Shown in pieces: positions 16,585 through 25,648 of a DNA stretch of 51,598 nucleotides (the stretch's first letter is position 1; the number at the start of each line of letters is the position of its first letter). The position numbers and the translations under genes were made by a program. Location of the stretch: the NCBI RefSeq assembly GCF_002933395.1, contig NZ_PKFN01000001.1, forward strand, positions 1-51,598, given 5' to 3'. The notes below the pieces were generated by a model that was not told where the DNA came from, made no database searches, and was given only the letters and a program-made list of their open reading frames with translations. This DNA comes from Yoonia maritima (GTDB taxonomy: Bacteria > Pseudomonadota > Alphaproteobacteria > Rhodobacterales > Rhodobacteraceae).

Positions 16585-17376
16585 TCAAACGGAGCGATTG
16601 ACGTAGTCGATGGAGGCCGACACCGCGGCATAGCTATCAGGAACGTCGTGCACTTCGGCCGCGAAGGGCTCAAAGCTGAACGGGCCGTCATAGCCCAACG
16701 CGCGCAGAGTTTTGATCTGAGCGATGTTTTCAAGACGGTCGTCTGCACCCACCAACACGCGGTGATCATCGAGCATGTCGTCGACCCCCACGTGCGGGTC
16801 GGTTACGCCTGAGATGTGCACAAGCCCGGTCCAGTCGGGAAAGACCTCCGTCTCTGACGCAAGGTGGTGGTGGAAGGTATCGTGCATCAACTTATAGGTG
16901 CCCTCTCCGTCCGCCGCCTTGATCGCTTCGATCGCGGTGGATTTCTTGCGCAGCGATGAAATCGGGAAGCCGAGCGGCTCAACCAAACCTGTCAGCTCGC
17001 GGACATCTAGGATCGGCTTCATCGCCTTGAGCGCGGCCACAAGATCATCGAACGCCACCGGCGTCCCATCATTGAGCGGGCACATAACGAGCGCCTTTGC
17101 ACCCGCAGCTTGGGCATAGTCGGCCATCGCTTCGGCTCGCGCGGGCAAGTCATCCGACCAAACGTTGAACGGGTAAAGCGCGTTAATAGACACGATGGTG
17201 ACACCTGCCGCCTCCGCCGTAGCTTTGACCTCGGATGGTGCCATGGTGCCAACAACATCAGGGAGATCATTGCGGATTTCGACCTCAGTGATGCCGAGCG
17301 CTTTCGACATCTCGAAAAAGTCCGACAGCGACTGTTTCGGCGCCGCGATATGGTTCAGAGCAAAACGCATGGTCAT
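16585..17376 (-). CDS. iolI: 2-keto-myo-inositol isomerase-like TIM barrel, IolI
   Basis: A 263-residue sugar-phosphate isomerase/epimerase-fold protein. Features include MRFALNHIAAP, the second-strand Glu in EVEIRNDLPD, SINALYPFN, LMHDTFHHHL with metal-site residues, LVHISGVTDP, and a final FSFEPFA with the last metal ligand. IolI interconverts inosose isomers, which feeds D-chiro-inositol or 1-keto isomers into the main path. The ATG at 17376 or the one at 17370 could be used. It begins three bases after the iolG stop. IolE-type function is less likely because a better IolE lies downstream. Confidence 0.82.
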   Translation of the reverse strand: MTMRFALNHIAAPKQSLSDFFEMSKALGITEVEIRNDLPDVVGTMAPSEVKATAEAAGVTIVSINALYPFNVWSDDLPARAEAMADYAQAAGAKALVMCPLNDGTPVAFDDLVAALKAMKPILDVRELTGLVEPLGFPISSLRKKSTAIEAIKAADGEGTYKLMHDTFHHHLASETEVFPDWTGLVHISGVTDPHVGVDDMLDDHRVLVGADDRLENIAQIKTLRALGYDGPFSFEPFAAEVHDVPDSYAAVSASIDYVNRSV

Positions 17377-17379
17377 ACC

Positions 17380-18390
17380 TTACGAATAAAGCGCGGGGCG
17401 CGCAGGGTTGGTGATGGTGACGGCATCGCCATCGGCGTCTTGGGCTTCGACGCAGGCATCACAGGTGACCGCCGCCATATAGCCATCCCAAGATGTCGGA
17501 CCCGCTGCGGTGCCATCGGACGCCGCTTTGATAAAGTCCTGAAGCTCAACGTCATAGGAATCGACAAAACGATCTTTCCAATCGGTGAGAATTTCGCTTT
17601 GCTTGGACGCCGCGAGACGCAGAGTGATCGCTTGCGGATCGGGTAGATGGGCAATGCCCTCTTCGCCTACGACCTGACACTGGATGTCGTAACCATATTT
17701 ACAGTTCACATAGATTTCGGTGTTGATCACCACGCCTTTTGCAGTCGTCAAAGTGACGATCTGGGGATCGCGCAGCTTGGCGTGGCTGGCCTCGCAAGTG
17801 CGTGGGAAAGTCACGCGGGCGGACACATAATCATCATCCAGCAACCAGCGGAACACGTCGATTTCATGCACAAACGTATCGTGGATCGCCATCGGCGTGA
17901 CGTATTGCTCGGGCACAGTCGGGTTGCGGTGGGCGGCGTGGACCATAATAGGCGTGCCCGTTTTAGAAACGACCGCTTCTTTGAGCGCAACATAGCCGCT
18001 GTCGTAGCGACGCATGAAGCCCACTTGTACCAGCCGTTTGCCAGCTGCGACTTCGGCGTCGACGATCCGCTTTGCACCTTCAGCCGTGGTGGCCAGCGGC
18101 TTTTCGCAGAACACCGGCTTTCCGGCCTCAATCGCAGCAAGCACGTATTGTTCGTGGGTTGATCCAGTAGAACACACCAGCACAGCATCAACCGTGTTGG
18201 CAGAAATTAACTCTTCGCCTGTTTCATAGACGGTTGCGTCGGGCGCGAGGTCGGCTTGCACTGCTTTCGCGGCGTCGATGGAGTAGTCGGAAAGCGCGAC
18301 GACTTTCGCGCCAGCGAGTACTTGTTGGATGCGGCGCGTGTGGTCACGACCGATCATGCCTGTGCCGATAACACCGATTTTGAGCGTCAT
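17380..18390 (-). CDS. iolG: myo-Inositol 2-dehydrogenase IolG
   Basis: A 336-residue GFO/IDH/MOCA oxidoreductase. The NAD-binding Rossmann turn is at the start ([17 protein letters not shown]); the catalytic Lys motif EKPLATT is near residue 95; and the substrate-site Asp/His pair lies in [15 protein letters not shown] near 170. It oxidises myo-inositol to scyllo-inosose with NAD+, the first step of the pathway encoded by its neighbours. Downstream of iolH by 11 bases and upstream of iolI by three, it belongs to one transcript. Confidence 0.92.
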   Translation of the reverse strand: MTLKIGVIGTGMIGRDHTRRIQQVLAGAKVVALSDYSIDAAKAVQADLAPDATVYETGEELISANTVDAVLVCSTGSTHEQYVLAAIEAGKPVFCEKPLATTAEGAKRIVDAEVAAGKRLVQVGFMRRYDSGYVALKEAVVSKTGTPIMVHAAHRNPTVPEQYVTPMAIHDTFVHEIDVFRWLLDDDYVSARVTFPRTCEASHAKLRDPQIVTLTTAKGVVINTEIYVNCKYGYDIQCQVVGEEGIAHLPDPQAITLRLAASKQSEILTDWKDRFVDSYDVELQDFIKAASDGTAAGPTSWDGYMAAVTCDACVEAQDADGDAVTITNPARPALYS

Positions 18391-18401
18391 GGTGGTCGTC
18401 C

Positions 18402-19298
18402 TTATTTGAAGTATGTGTCGATGTAGCGCTTCGTCTCAGAGAGCATGAAACGCGCACTGTCCTCGGCGCGGTCTTCCCACGCGAAAACGCAGTTAGAGAG
18501 AACGCCGTCGAATTTCAGATCAGCGAGGGTGGAAAAAAACACGTCCCAGTCGATCTCTCCCTGCCCAAAGTCGAGGTGCTGGTGCACACGGACCTTTGAT
18601 TCGGGTGGGTTGACGATATAGCGCAGCTCCGAAGACTTGTTATGATCATAGGTGTCGGCAAGCCGCACGTGTTCCAACAAACCCTCGGTCGCCCGCAGAT
18701 TTGCCTCCATATCAGGCCCGTAAAAGAAGGTGTGAGGCGCGATAAACGACGCACGCACCATCGGCGAATGGATCGTCTTGATAATGTCGATTGCGGGGTG
18801 GATTTCCTCCACCCAGTCCTCGGGATGTGCCTCAAGCGAAAGCTTAATACCTTCGCGTTCGAGAAGCGGCACCAGCACGTCCATGGCGCGAAAGAACTGA
18901 CCCTCGCAGACCTCGGGACGGTGAAGACCAGAGGTGTCGTTGAGCGAACGATTGGGTGAGCCACCGCGTCCAAACTCGGACACGAACATCGGGCATTCCA
19001 GCTCGACGGCCAGCTCGATTGCGCGTTTCCAGTTCTCGATCGCCACGTCCCACTCATCTTGGTACGGGCTGGCCCAGCGGTACATCGGCTGGATCGTCGC
19101 GAGGCCGACGTTATTGTCTTTCAACGCTTTTTTAAAGCTCTGGATTTTCTCAGGATAAAGTTTGGGGCGTGTCCACCATGAAAAGAAATCTGGACGCGGG
19201 GACATTTCCACATAGTCGTAGCCAAGCTCAGCGACTTTGCGGACAGTGTCCTCCAAAGACAGATGACGGATCATATGCGGATCAAGTGTGTGCTTCAT
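18402..19298 (-). CDS. iolH: IolH-like sugar isomerase/epimerase
   Basis: A 298-residue TIM barrel resembling IolH of Bacillus: the blocks [39 protein letters not shown]-like [50 protein letters not shown] and GEIDWDVFF correspond in order. The exact reaction of IolH is not settled in the literature I know; it is a conserved part of iol operons. Here it is the first enzyme gene after the transporter, 81 bases beyond the ATPase gene, with a stem-loop between. Confidence 0.83.
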   Translation of the reverse strand: MKHTLDPHMIRHLSLEDTVRKVAELGYDYVEMSPRPDFFSWWTRPKLYPEKIQSFKKALKDNNVGLATIQPMYRWASPYQDEWDVAIENWKRAIELAVELECPMFVSEFGRGGSPNRSLNDTSGLHRPEVCEGQFFRAMDVLVPLLEREGIKLSLEAHPEDWVEEIHPAIDIIKTIHSPMVRASFIAPHTFFYGPDMEANLRATEGLLEHVRLADTYDHNKSSELRYIVNPPESKVRVHQHLDFGQGEIDWDVFFSTLADLKFDGVLSNCVFAWEDRAEDSARFMLSETKRYIDTYFK

Positions 19299-19334
19299 AG
19301 TGTGGCTCCGTATGTCAAACGAAAGAAAGTAGGG

Positions 19335-19362
19335 GCCTCATCCGCACATCGGCGGACGAGGC
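19335..19362 (-). terminator. Intergenic stem-loop between transporter ATPase gene and iolH
   Basis: An inverted repeat of two five-base arms on each side of one wobble pair (GCCTC-TCCGC with GCGGA-GAGGC) and a six-base loop. In the minus-strand transcript it forms an 11-pair stem (one G-U). There is no long U-run immediately after it, so partial termination or mRNA processing between transporter and enzyme genes is more likely than full termination. Confidence 0.5.
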
Positions 19363-19379
19363 AGGGGGGACCAGCTAAA

Positions 19380-20168
19380 TCACCCGGCTTCGGGGTACTC
19401 GGCACCGGTTTTTGCGCCCGTGATATAGGCCACGACATCTTCGGGCTTTAGCGTCTCGTCCACCTTGATGTTGGCGCAGATGCGGCCACGGCGGAACACG
19501 ACGATCCGATCCATCAGGTCAAACACCTGACGCATGTTGTGGCTGATCAGGATCACAGGCTCGTTTTGCTCTTTGAGCGTGCGAATAATGTTCTCGACCT
19601 GTGCGGTTTCCTGAACCCCGAGCGCCGCAGTCGGCTCGTCCATGATGGTGAGCTTTGAGTGGAACGCTGCGGTGCGTGCAATGGCCACACATTGGCGCTG
19701 ACCGCCCGACATGTTCTGGATCGAGTTGAGAATATTAGGAATCTTAACCCCTGTCTTCTCAAGGCCCGCCATCGTCGCATCGCGCATCGCTTTGTTATCG
19801 AGTATCGAAAACGGCCCAAGCTTGAACTTCACCTTCTCGCGGCCCAGAAACAGGTTCGACGGAACGTCAAGGTCGTCGGCCAGTGCAAGGTTCTGGAAAA
19901 CAGTCTCGATTCCAGCCTCACGCGCCTTGATCGGCCCGTCGAAGTGGGTCGGTTCTCCGTGCAGAATGATGTCGCCGCGTGTGCGTTGCTCGACGGCTGT
20001 GATCTGGCGCACAAAGGTCGATTTACCCGCCCCGTTGTCGCCCATAATTGCGACATGCTCACCTTGGTGAATTTTGAAGTTTGCGCCTTCGAGGGCATGA
20101 ACGCCGCCGTAGTGCTTGGTTAGATCGCGCGTCTCAAGGACGACATCGGAAGTGCTGTAATCCAACAT
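19380..20168 (-). CDS. Inositol/sugar ABC transporter ATP-binding protein
   Basis: The start is set at MLDYSTSDVVLETRDL (20168), behind AAGGAGAAC; the upstream 19 codons overlap the permease gene. The 262-residue protein is a single-domain ABC ATPase: Walker A GDNGAGKST, signature MSGGQRQ, Walker B LTIMDEPTAALG and the switch His in ISHNMRQV. Most ribose-type importers have a two-domain ATPase of about 500 residues; the single-domain type is that of the FrcA-like group. It energises the neighbouring permease and binding protein for inositol uptake, judged by context. Confidence 0.9.
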   Translation of the reverse strand: MLDYSTSDVVLETRDLTKHYGGVHALEGANFKIHQGEHVAIMGDNGAGKSTFVRQITAVEQRTRGDIILHGEPTHFDGPIKAREAGIETVFQNLALADDLDVPSNLFLGREKVKFKLGPFSILDNKAMRDATMAGLEKTGVKIPNILNSIQNMSGGQRQCVAIARTAAFHSKLTIMDEPTAALGVQETAQVENIIRTLKEQNEPVILISHNMRQVFDLMDRIVVFRRGRICANIKVDETLKPEDVVAYITGAKTGAEYPEAG

Positions 20169-20178
20169 GTTGTTCTCC

Positions 20179-21249
20179 TTACATCCGTGCTGAGTTGCGT
20201 TTTTGGCGGTACTGGTCGAGCACAACCGCCCCGACGATGATCACACCCTTGACCATTTCTTGGTAGTAAGCGTCGAGACGCAAGAACGTGAAGCCCGAGA
20301 TGATCACACCGAAGATCAGCGCACCTAAGACGGTCCCCAGGATCGAACCACGTCCACCTGCGAGGGACACACCGCCAATAACGGTCATCGCGATGGCGTC
20401 GAGCTCATACATGACGCCCATACCCGCCTGCGCGGTAAGGTTTTTGGACGACAACACAATAGCCGCAAGGGCCGCGAGAACGCCCGCAATGGTGTAGACG
20501 AGAACCTTGTGCTGTTCGACTTTGATGCCCGACATGCGGCTGGCCTGTTCGTTAGAGCCAATGGCGTAGGTGTGTTTGCCGTAGACGGTGTAATTCAGGA
20601 TGAAGTGAAACAGCACGGCCAAAGCAATAAAGATGTAGACAGGCGTCATGCCGGAACCAAGAGCCGCATAGCTGTCGGTAGGAAAGGAAATCGGCTGCCC
20701 TTTGGACCACCATTTCGCAACGCCACGAGCAAAAACCATCATGCCGAGGGTGGCGATAAAGGGCGGAATTTTGGTGTAGGCGATCAACACGCCGTTGATG
20801 CCGCCAGCCAACACACCACAGGTAATACCCACAAGGATAGGCACAATCACCGGCAGATCAGACACCCCGTCGAACATCAGTTTTGGGTTGGCCATGCCGC
20901 TGATTTCAGCGACCTGCGCGAATGACATGGCGACCATAGCAGTCGCACCCACAATCGATCCAGGTGATAGGTCGATCCCGCCCAGAATGATGACTTGGGT
21001 CGCGCCCAAAGCGATGATGCCGATAATCGACACTTGAAGGATGATGATCTTGAGACGGGCGACATTGAAAATCCCGTCAAAGCGGTCGGCGCTGTCAAAC
21101 AACAGGCTCTGACCCATCAAAAGCGCTCCCAATCCTTCGAAAATGGCAATGATCAAAGCCAGCGCAAACAAGATGTTCCATTCAGGCGCCCGCGCTTTCT
21201 TTTTATCGTCAAAGGTCAACCCCCCGATGCCGTGCGATAGTTTCGACAT
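20179..21249 (-). CDS. Inositol/sugar ABC transporter permease
   Basis: A 356-residue integral membrane protein of the RbsC/FrcC branch (BPD_transp_2). About nine or ten hydrophobic segments are visible, and the conserved cytoplasmic region TVIGGVSLAGGRGSILGTVLGA lies near residues 285-310, with GIDLSPGSIVGATA earlier, both typical of this family. It forms the transmembrane channel for the sugar delivered by the binding protein encoded upstream. It is separated from the ATPase gene by 10 bases and from the binding-protein gene by a 108-base spacer with a strong stem-loop. Confidence 0.92.
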   Translation of the reverse strand: MSKLSHGIGGLTFDDKKKARAPEWNILFALALIIAIFEGLGALLMGQSLLFDSADRFDGIFNVARLKIIILQVSIIGIIALGATQVIILGGIDLSPGSIVGATAMVAMSFAQVAEISGMANPKLMFDGVSDLPVIVPILVGITCGVLAGGINGVLIAYTKIPPFIATLGMMVFARGVAKWWSKGQPISFPTDSYAALGSGMTPVYIFIALAVLFHFILNYTVYGKHTYAIGSNEQASRMSGIKVEQHKVLVYTIAGVLAALAAIVLSSKNLTAQAGMGVMYELDAIAMTVIGGVSLAGGRGSILGTVLGALIFGVIISGFTFLRLDAYYQEMVKGVIIVGAVVLDQYRQKRNSARM

Positions 21250-21297
21250 GTTTTGCTCCCAGTTGTCGGCTCACCCGCAAGAGCGCAGGTGCCACAT

Positions 21298-21325
21298 GTG
21301 AAGCGGGGCTCGCGCTCCGCTTCAC
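21298..21325 (-). terminator. Stem-loop between binding-protein and permease genes
   Basis: A perfect nine-base stem, GTGAAGCGG with CCGCTTCAC, with a 10-base loop. It stands in the spacer after the binding-protein stop codon and lacks a following U-run. Such structures commonly stabilise the 5' part of the mRNA so that the binding protein is made in excess over the membrane parts. Confidence 0.55.
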
Positions 21326-21357
21326 GGCGTCGTTTTTTACACAAAGCTGTGTTCGGT

Positions 21358-22296
21358 TTACTTGGTGTAATCGCCGAGGTTCGCATGTGTGACCAATTCG
21401 AAAGGCACATAGACCTTCTGATCGACATCCTCGCCAGCGGCCAGTCTGAGTGCAGCGTCAAGCGCGCCAGCGCCCTGCCCCGCTGCGTTTTGGAAAACGG
21501 TCACATCCAATTCGCCTGCTGCCATAGATGCAAGCGCATCCGCAGTCGCGTCGACGCCGCCGACTTCGACGCTATCCATGTCAATCCCTGCCGCTTTCAT
21601 CGCCTGCAACGCACCGATGGCCATCTCGTCATTGTTGGCGATCAGCGCATCAAACGGCTCGCCCGAGGACAGCCAGTTTGTCATAAGATCTTGGGCCTCA
21701 TCACGCGACCAGTTGGCAGTCTGCTGATCAACCACTTCGATGAAGCTGCACATGTCCATGGAAAGAACGTCTTCGATGTCTTTGGTGCGCTGAACCGCGG
21801 CTTGGTTGGACAGCTCGCCCATCATGACGTAAGCGCGTGCGCCGCCACCTTTGCCCGCTGCGCGCAGGTTCTTACAAATCTCGAATGCCTCAAGCGTACC
21901 GGATTCAATTTCGTTGGATGCCACGAACGCTTGGTTGTCAGGGAGCATGTCGACGTTGATCGGCTGACGGTTAACATAGACAAGCGGTACGCCAGCGGCT
22001 TCGGCAGCCGCGGTCATGGCTTGGGTCGCAGAGGTGTCGACAGGGTTGACGATGATCGCATCAACGCCCGAGGCCACAAAGTTGTTAATCTGGTCAAGCT
22101 GCTTTGCCACGTCATTCTGGGCATCTTCAACTTGAATGTCCACGCCATCCATACCTTCGGCCATCTCGATCATGCCGTTGCGCAGAACTGTCAGAAAGTT
22201 GTCGTCGAACAGTGCCATGGACACACCGACACTCTGGGCCATTGATGTGGTTGCCATCAAGGATGCGACACCAGCCGCCAATAAGGTATTCTTCAT
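21358..22296 (-). CDS. Periplasmic inositol/sugar-binding protein
   Basis: A 312-residue ribose-type periplasmic binding protein (Peripla_BP_4). The N-terminus is a Sec signal peptide with probable cleavage after ATTSMA (residue 20). Family blocks follow: VGVSMALFDDNFLTVLRNGM, ASGVDAIIVNPVDTSA, VPLVYVNRQP, ALIANNDEMAIGALQAMKAAG and VEVGGVDATADALASM. It captures the sugar in the periplasm and passes it to the permease. The start is supported by GGGAGGAAACT just upstream of the ATG. It is the first structural gene after the regulator gene. Confidence 0.92.
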   Translation of the reverse strand: MKNTLLAAGVASLMATTSMAQSVGVSMALFDDNFLTVLRNGMIEMAEGMDGVDIQVEDAQNDVAKQLDQINNFVASGVDAIIVNPVDTSATQAMTAAAEAAGVPLVYVNRQPINVDMLPDNQAFVASNEIESGTLEAFEICKNLRAAGKGGGARAYVMMGELSNQAAVQRTKDIEDVLSMDMCSFIEVVDQQTANWSRDEAQDLMTNWLSSGEPFDALIANNDEMAIGALQAMKAAGIDMDSVEVGGVDATADALASMAAGELDVTVFQNAAGQGAGALDAALRLAAGEDVDQKVYVPFELVTHANLGDYTK

Positions 22297-22664
22297 AGTT
22301 TCCTCCCATAACTGGCCTCCGGCACACCAGTCGGTTTACATTTTCAATCCGGACCGACCTCCGTCGATGACGCGGGCCGTCGCTCCCTAATCGACACCTC
22401 CTCGTGCCGCTCAAAGAAAAACTTATGGGGCGACGCACACTCTCTGAATCCGCAACGACCATGTCGCGAAACGAACGCTACCGACCCATTCAGCCGATCA
22501 CGTTGACGATCAAAATTTCTGTGTACGTCCTCCCAAACGGTGAGCCGGCGACGCCGTCCATCGTGTGAAGGGAGCATGCGATATTGAACACTAAACCGTC
22601 AATGGATTGCCCTGATACTGCATCATTGATGATGTTTACGCCGTGCCACATTGATGTATTAACA
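22297..22664 (-). promoter_or_regulatory. Leader and likely promoter region of the iol transport/catabolic operon
   Basis: A 368-base gap between the LacI-type regulator and the binding-protein gene on the same strand. It contains no convincing gene. It probably holds the operon promoter and operator; I cannot assign -35 and -10 boxes with confidence. Confidence 0.45.
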
Positions 22665-22667
22665 TCA
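22621..22667. promoter_or_regulatory. Two neighbouring inverted repeats, possible operator
   Basis: CATCA-TTGA-TGATG lies at 22621-22634 and TGATGT-ATTA-ACATCA at 22652-22667, sharing the half-site TGATG. The copies of TGATGT begin 22 bases apart, about two helical turns. The second overlaps the regulator's stop codon. They could be binding sites of the LacI-type protein upstream of the operon, but their centres lack the CG usual in LacI operators. Confidence 0.25.
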
Positions 22668-23699
22668 TGCAAATGACTCAGGAAGATAGATGTGTGGCTG
22701 TAAGAAATGCTGCCCAAGCACCCCAGCGCCACCGTTTCTCACAGCGTTTACCATCATTTCAACCAGATCACTGCAAAGTTGCCGCAAGGGCGTAGAGATC
22801 ACCATCGTGACGTAGCCATCGACTAGGGCGGCGCGACTATCTTCGGTTAACTCATTCACAACCAAGGCCACCTGACGCGGCCTGACTGTTTCTCTAAGCG
22901 CCGCAATAGCCCCCTCCATCCCGCCGCCAGCAATGTATACACCCCGTAAATCGGGATGGCGCGCGACCAGGTCGAGCGTGGCTTCATAGGTCAATTGCCG
23001 TGTCTCAAGGTTGACCAGCGTATCGAGAACGGTGAAATCAGGCGTACTGTCCCGCACAAAACTGCGAAACCCTGTTTCCCGCAATTCATGCCCATGCCAA
23101 CGGTTGCCACCAACGAACACTGCAAGTTTCCCGGCCTTCTGCGCCGCAGTGGTGGCCATCCACCCCGCCTGACGCCCAACCTGCATATTATTCAGACCCA
23201 AATAGTTCTCGCGAATGCCCTGCGCAAAATCATTTAAAAGCGCAAATGTCGGAAGACCGTCCTCTTTCAGCCGCTGGACCGCCTGTGTAATACTTTGATG
23301 ATTGACGGCGGAACTTGCGAGCGCATCGACCTTTGGCGCCAATGCGTCTATTTCTTCCAAAAAATCCGAAGGGGATTGTGAGGCAGAGAACCGTATCACT
23401 GCACGCCCCCGAATATCAGTACGCTCCGCGACCGCGCGTTCGAGTTCATTGGCGAAATTTTGATAGAACTGTTGGCGCCCCTTATGTAGCACCACACCAA
23501 AGCTCATTTCAGGCGCCGATGTGCTTAAGCGCTGATCAATGAGGGTCGAGGCGTGATATCCTATCCGATGCGCAGCCTCAGCGACCTTGCGCATGGTTTC
23601 CTCACGGACAACACCGCGCCCGTTGAGCACCCTATCTACGGTCGCAGGCCCGACACCCGCCTCGCGCGCGACATCCTTGATCGTTGGTCGATTAGCCAT
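22665..23699 (-). CDS. LacI-family transcriptional regulator of the inositol locus
   Basis: The start is taken as MANRPTIKDVA (23699), the usual beginning of LacI proteins; the ATG at 23711 would add four residues. The 344-residue protein has an N-terminal LacI helix-turn-helix (TIKDVAREAGVGPATVDRVLNG, residues about 5-26), the hinge helix region, and a periplasmic-binding-protein-like effector domain (AVFVGGNRWHGHELRETGF, GVYIAGGGMEGAIAAL). It is a sugar-responsive regulator. Its position directly upstream of the importer and enzyme genes makes it the likely inositol-dependent repressor; RpiR/SIS-type IolR proteins serve this role in many other proteobacteria. Confidence 0.88.
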   Translation of the reverse strand: MANRPTIKDVAREAGVGPATVDRVLNGRGVVREETMRKVAEAAHRIGYHASTLIDQRLSTSAPEMSFGVVLHKGRQQFYQNFANELERAVAERTDIRGRAVIRFSASQSPSDFLEEIDALAPKVDALASSAVNHQSITQAVQRLKEDGLPTFALLNDFAQGIRENYLGLNNMQVGRQAGWMATTAAQKAGKLAVFVGGNRWHGHELRETGFRSFVRDSTPDFTVLDTLVNLETRQLTYEATLDLVARHPDLRGVYIAGGGMEGAIAALRETVRPRQVALVVNELTEDSRAALVDGYVTMVISTPLRQLCSDLVEMMVNAVRNGGAGVLGQHFLQPHIYLPESFA

Positions 23700-23966
23700 A
23701 TACACCCCCACAATGATGAAAAACTATCTCATGATAATTTTACATCAGCATTTTGGAACAAAGCCCAAACGTCAACAATATTCCTCCAGATACATCCGAA
23801 CAGGTGTTTCCGTTTGGATCGGCGGCGACACCAATCTGCCGAATAGAACTGCAGGCGCGTAAATACGCCTATGCGTGTAATTAGCCTTGCCTGAATCAGC
23901 CCCACGTTACATAAAGCAAGCACATTTTACCGTTGAATTTCAAACCACCTCACTAGGTCCGCCACC

Positions 23967-25064
23967 ATGACCCCGCATGACGATCTTGATGATATCTGGT
24001 CCTTCGGGTCACGCGAACAATGCTCAAAGGCTGCGCAAACGCCAACCTTCCAGATTGAGCATATCGGTAGTGTGGAACCACTGGATGCGCAGTTCGGCCT
24101 AGATCACCCCAAGACAGTACCGGAACCACTTTCTGAACTGTTTTTTGGTCAACCGGGTCCGTCAGAGCTTGCAATGATGGGTGGTGAGCCAGATAAAGTC
24201 CCGCCCTTGCAAACCTATGCAATTCTTGACGCCGCCAAAGTCACCAACTTTGTTGAAATGCTAGAAGCCTCTAGCCTAGAGCATTGCTGCCTGTTCAAGG
24301 GTGACGCTGAAGACGAATTGAAAAATGTTGCCCCGTGGATCGTGCGGCTTGAAGAAGGCAACGCTTTCACCCGCAATCTATTCACGCGCTCTGAGGCTCC
24401 TTGGCACCTTTGGGACAGCGAGCCGGGAATATACCTACGGTCACGCAGTACGCTGGAGGACATGCGGAAGCACTTCAGGAAATTTATAAAGCTCAAAAGT
24501 ATAGATGAGAAATGGTTTTATTTCAGATTTTGGGAAGCATCTGTAATACCTGCATTTTTGTCCGAGATAGACGTAGAACAACAAGCTCGTTTCCAGGGGC
24601 TTTTTTGCGGTACCGACAGCGCACCGATTGCGGAAATTTACTTTATTTCCGTGAGAACAAGATGTTGTACAACCGTCAAGGGTCATCCGCTTTCAACGAG
24701 TGGCAACCTCAAATTGCCTATTCAAATTAAGCTGACCGAGGAAGATTTTACCGATCTTGCCAAGGCGATGCGGACCACTTTTTTCAAACGAATGCGACAA
24801 GATTTCGAGGATCGTGCGCTGGCACAATACGGGATGTCGAAAAGTGACTTTTCCACATATTATGGTCGGACATTGCGCAAAGCAGCGGATTACCAAATGG
24901 TCACAGAAAAAGACGTAGCGTCGTTCGTTTATGTGACCTTTGAGCAAGGCATTACCTTTTGGGACAAGCCAGATGTCATGAAAATAACCTCGGATAAGCA
25001 TCTGAAATCATCGCACCGTGTGATGGATGCAATATTATATCGTTTAAAGAAGGGTGATCTATAG
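23967..25064 (+). CDS. DUF4123 T6SS effector adaptor (chaperone), module 2
   Basis: A 365-residue cytoplasmic protein with the DUF4123 pattern TYAILDAAKV, CLFKG, NVAPWIVRLEEGN, LFTRSEAPWHLWDSE and YFRFWEA at about residues 78-195. The first 195 residues are closely similar to those of the protein at 8189-9631, whereas the remainder differs. It probably binds the effector encoded two genes downstream and loads it on a VgrG/PAAR spike encoded elsewhere. Its stop overlaps the next gene's GTG start by one base. The 267-base gap to the divergent LacI gene must carry the promoter. The codon use of this module is visibly more AT-rich than that of the iol genes. Confidence 0.85.
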   Translation: MTPHDDLDDIWSFGSREQCSKAAQTPTFQIEHIGSVEPLDAQFGLDHPKTVPEPLSELFFGQPGPSELAMMGGEPDKVPPLQTYAILDAAKVTNFVEMLEASSLEHCCLFKGDAEDELKNVAPWIVRLEEGNAFTRNLFTRSEAPWHLWDSEPGIYLRSRSTLEDMRKHFRKFIKLKSIDEKWFYFRFWEASVIPAFLSEIDVEQQARFQGLFCGTDSAPIAEIYFISVRTRCCTTVKGHPLSTSGNLKLPIQIKLTEEDFTDLAKAMRTTFFKRMRQDFEDRALAQYGMSKSDFSTYYGRTLRKAADYQMVTEKDVASFVYVTFEQGITFWDKPDVMKITSDKHLKSSHRVMDAILYRLKKGDL

Positions 25065-25648
25065 TGACTGACAACACCAACTTGGATGACATCTCCGTTT
25101 ATGAATGGGCTGCGCCCTACGAACGTCAGCTTGATGAGATGGATCAGGCCTATGCAAATCGTTTGGAAATGTTGGTTGATGTGTCACTTGCATCACAAGA
25201 TTTAGAAACACTGGATCGTATTTTTTGGGCACTGATAATTGATCTGGGTTTACCCGTTGATCGTCCAATCGGAGTTCCGTGTACTGAAAAAAATGATGCG
25301 ATTGCGATTGCTGCTGTTCAAGGGGTCCATCCCGAAGCATGGATGTACGCCACGCCAGCGGCCAAGGGGCTTAGGTTTCCCTTTTCAAAGCAGTGGTTCG
25401 CCGGAAAACGGCTCGCTCTCGGGTATTCCTTTGAAGATCTAGCCGGTTCGATTTTGGACTCAGACTCACCGTTGGGAAAAACGCTATTTCTTGGAGCTGA
25501 TGGCTTTCCATATCTGATTGATGGCTCCGACCCTGCCATCGGTAACTTTCGGGTTGGTGAGACATCTCCAGTTCCGGATTTGCTAAAACGACTTGTCGGC
25601 ATCGAACAGGACATGGTTTCCAACCGTTCACAAAGAGATGTCCAATGA
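25064..25648 (+). CDS. Stand-alone copy of the effector N-terminal domain
   Basis: A 194-residue protein starting at GTG (25064), overlapping the adaptor stop. It aligns along its length with residues about 45-215 of the next protein: YERQLDE/YERQIDE, IDLGLPVDRPIGVPC/IDIGIPEDGLHVPC, VQGVHPEAWMYA/IQNVKPEAWLYA, TLFLGADGFPYLI/VTFLGPDGIEYSL and DPAIGNFRVG/NPEIGDYFAY. It lacks any toxin region. It may be an accessory subunit that travels with the effector, or the remains of an older effector whose toxin end was replaced. No signal peptide or membrane segment is seen. Confidence 0.75.
   Translation: MTDNTNLDDISVYEWAAPYERQLDEMDQAYANRLEMLVDVSLASQDLETLDRIFWALIIDLGLPVDRPIGVPCTEKNDAIAIAAVQGVHPEAWMYATPAAKGLRFPFSKQWFAGKRLALGYSFEDLAGSILDSDSPLGKTLFLGADGFPYLIDGSDPAIGNFRVGETSPVPDLLKRLVGIEQDMVSNRSQRDVQ

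Noticed and set aside
22344..22732. Two short minus-strand frames in the leader of the inositol operon
   Set aside because: No ribosome binding site, no family resemblance and overlap with the expected promoter region.
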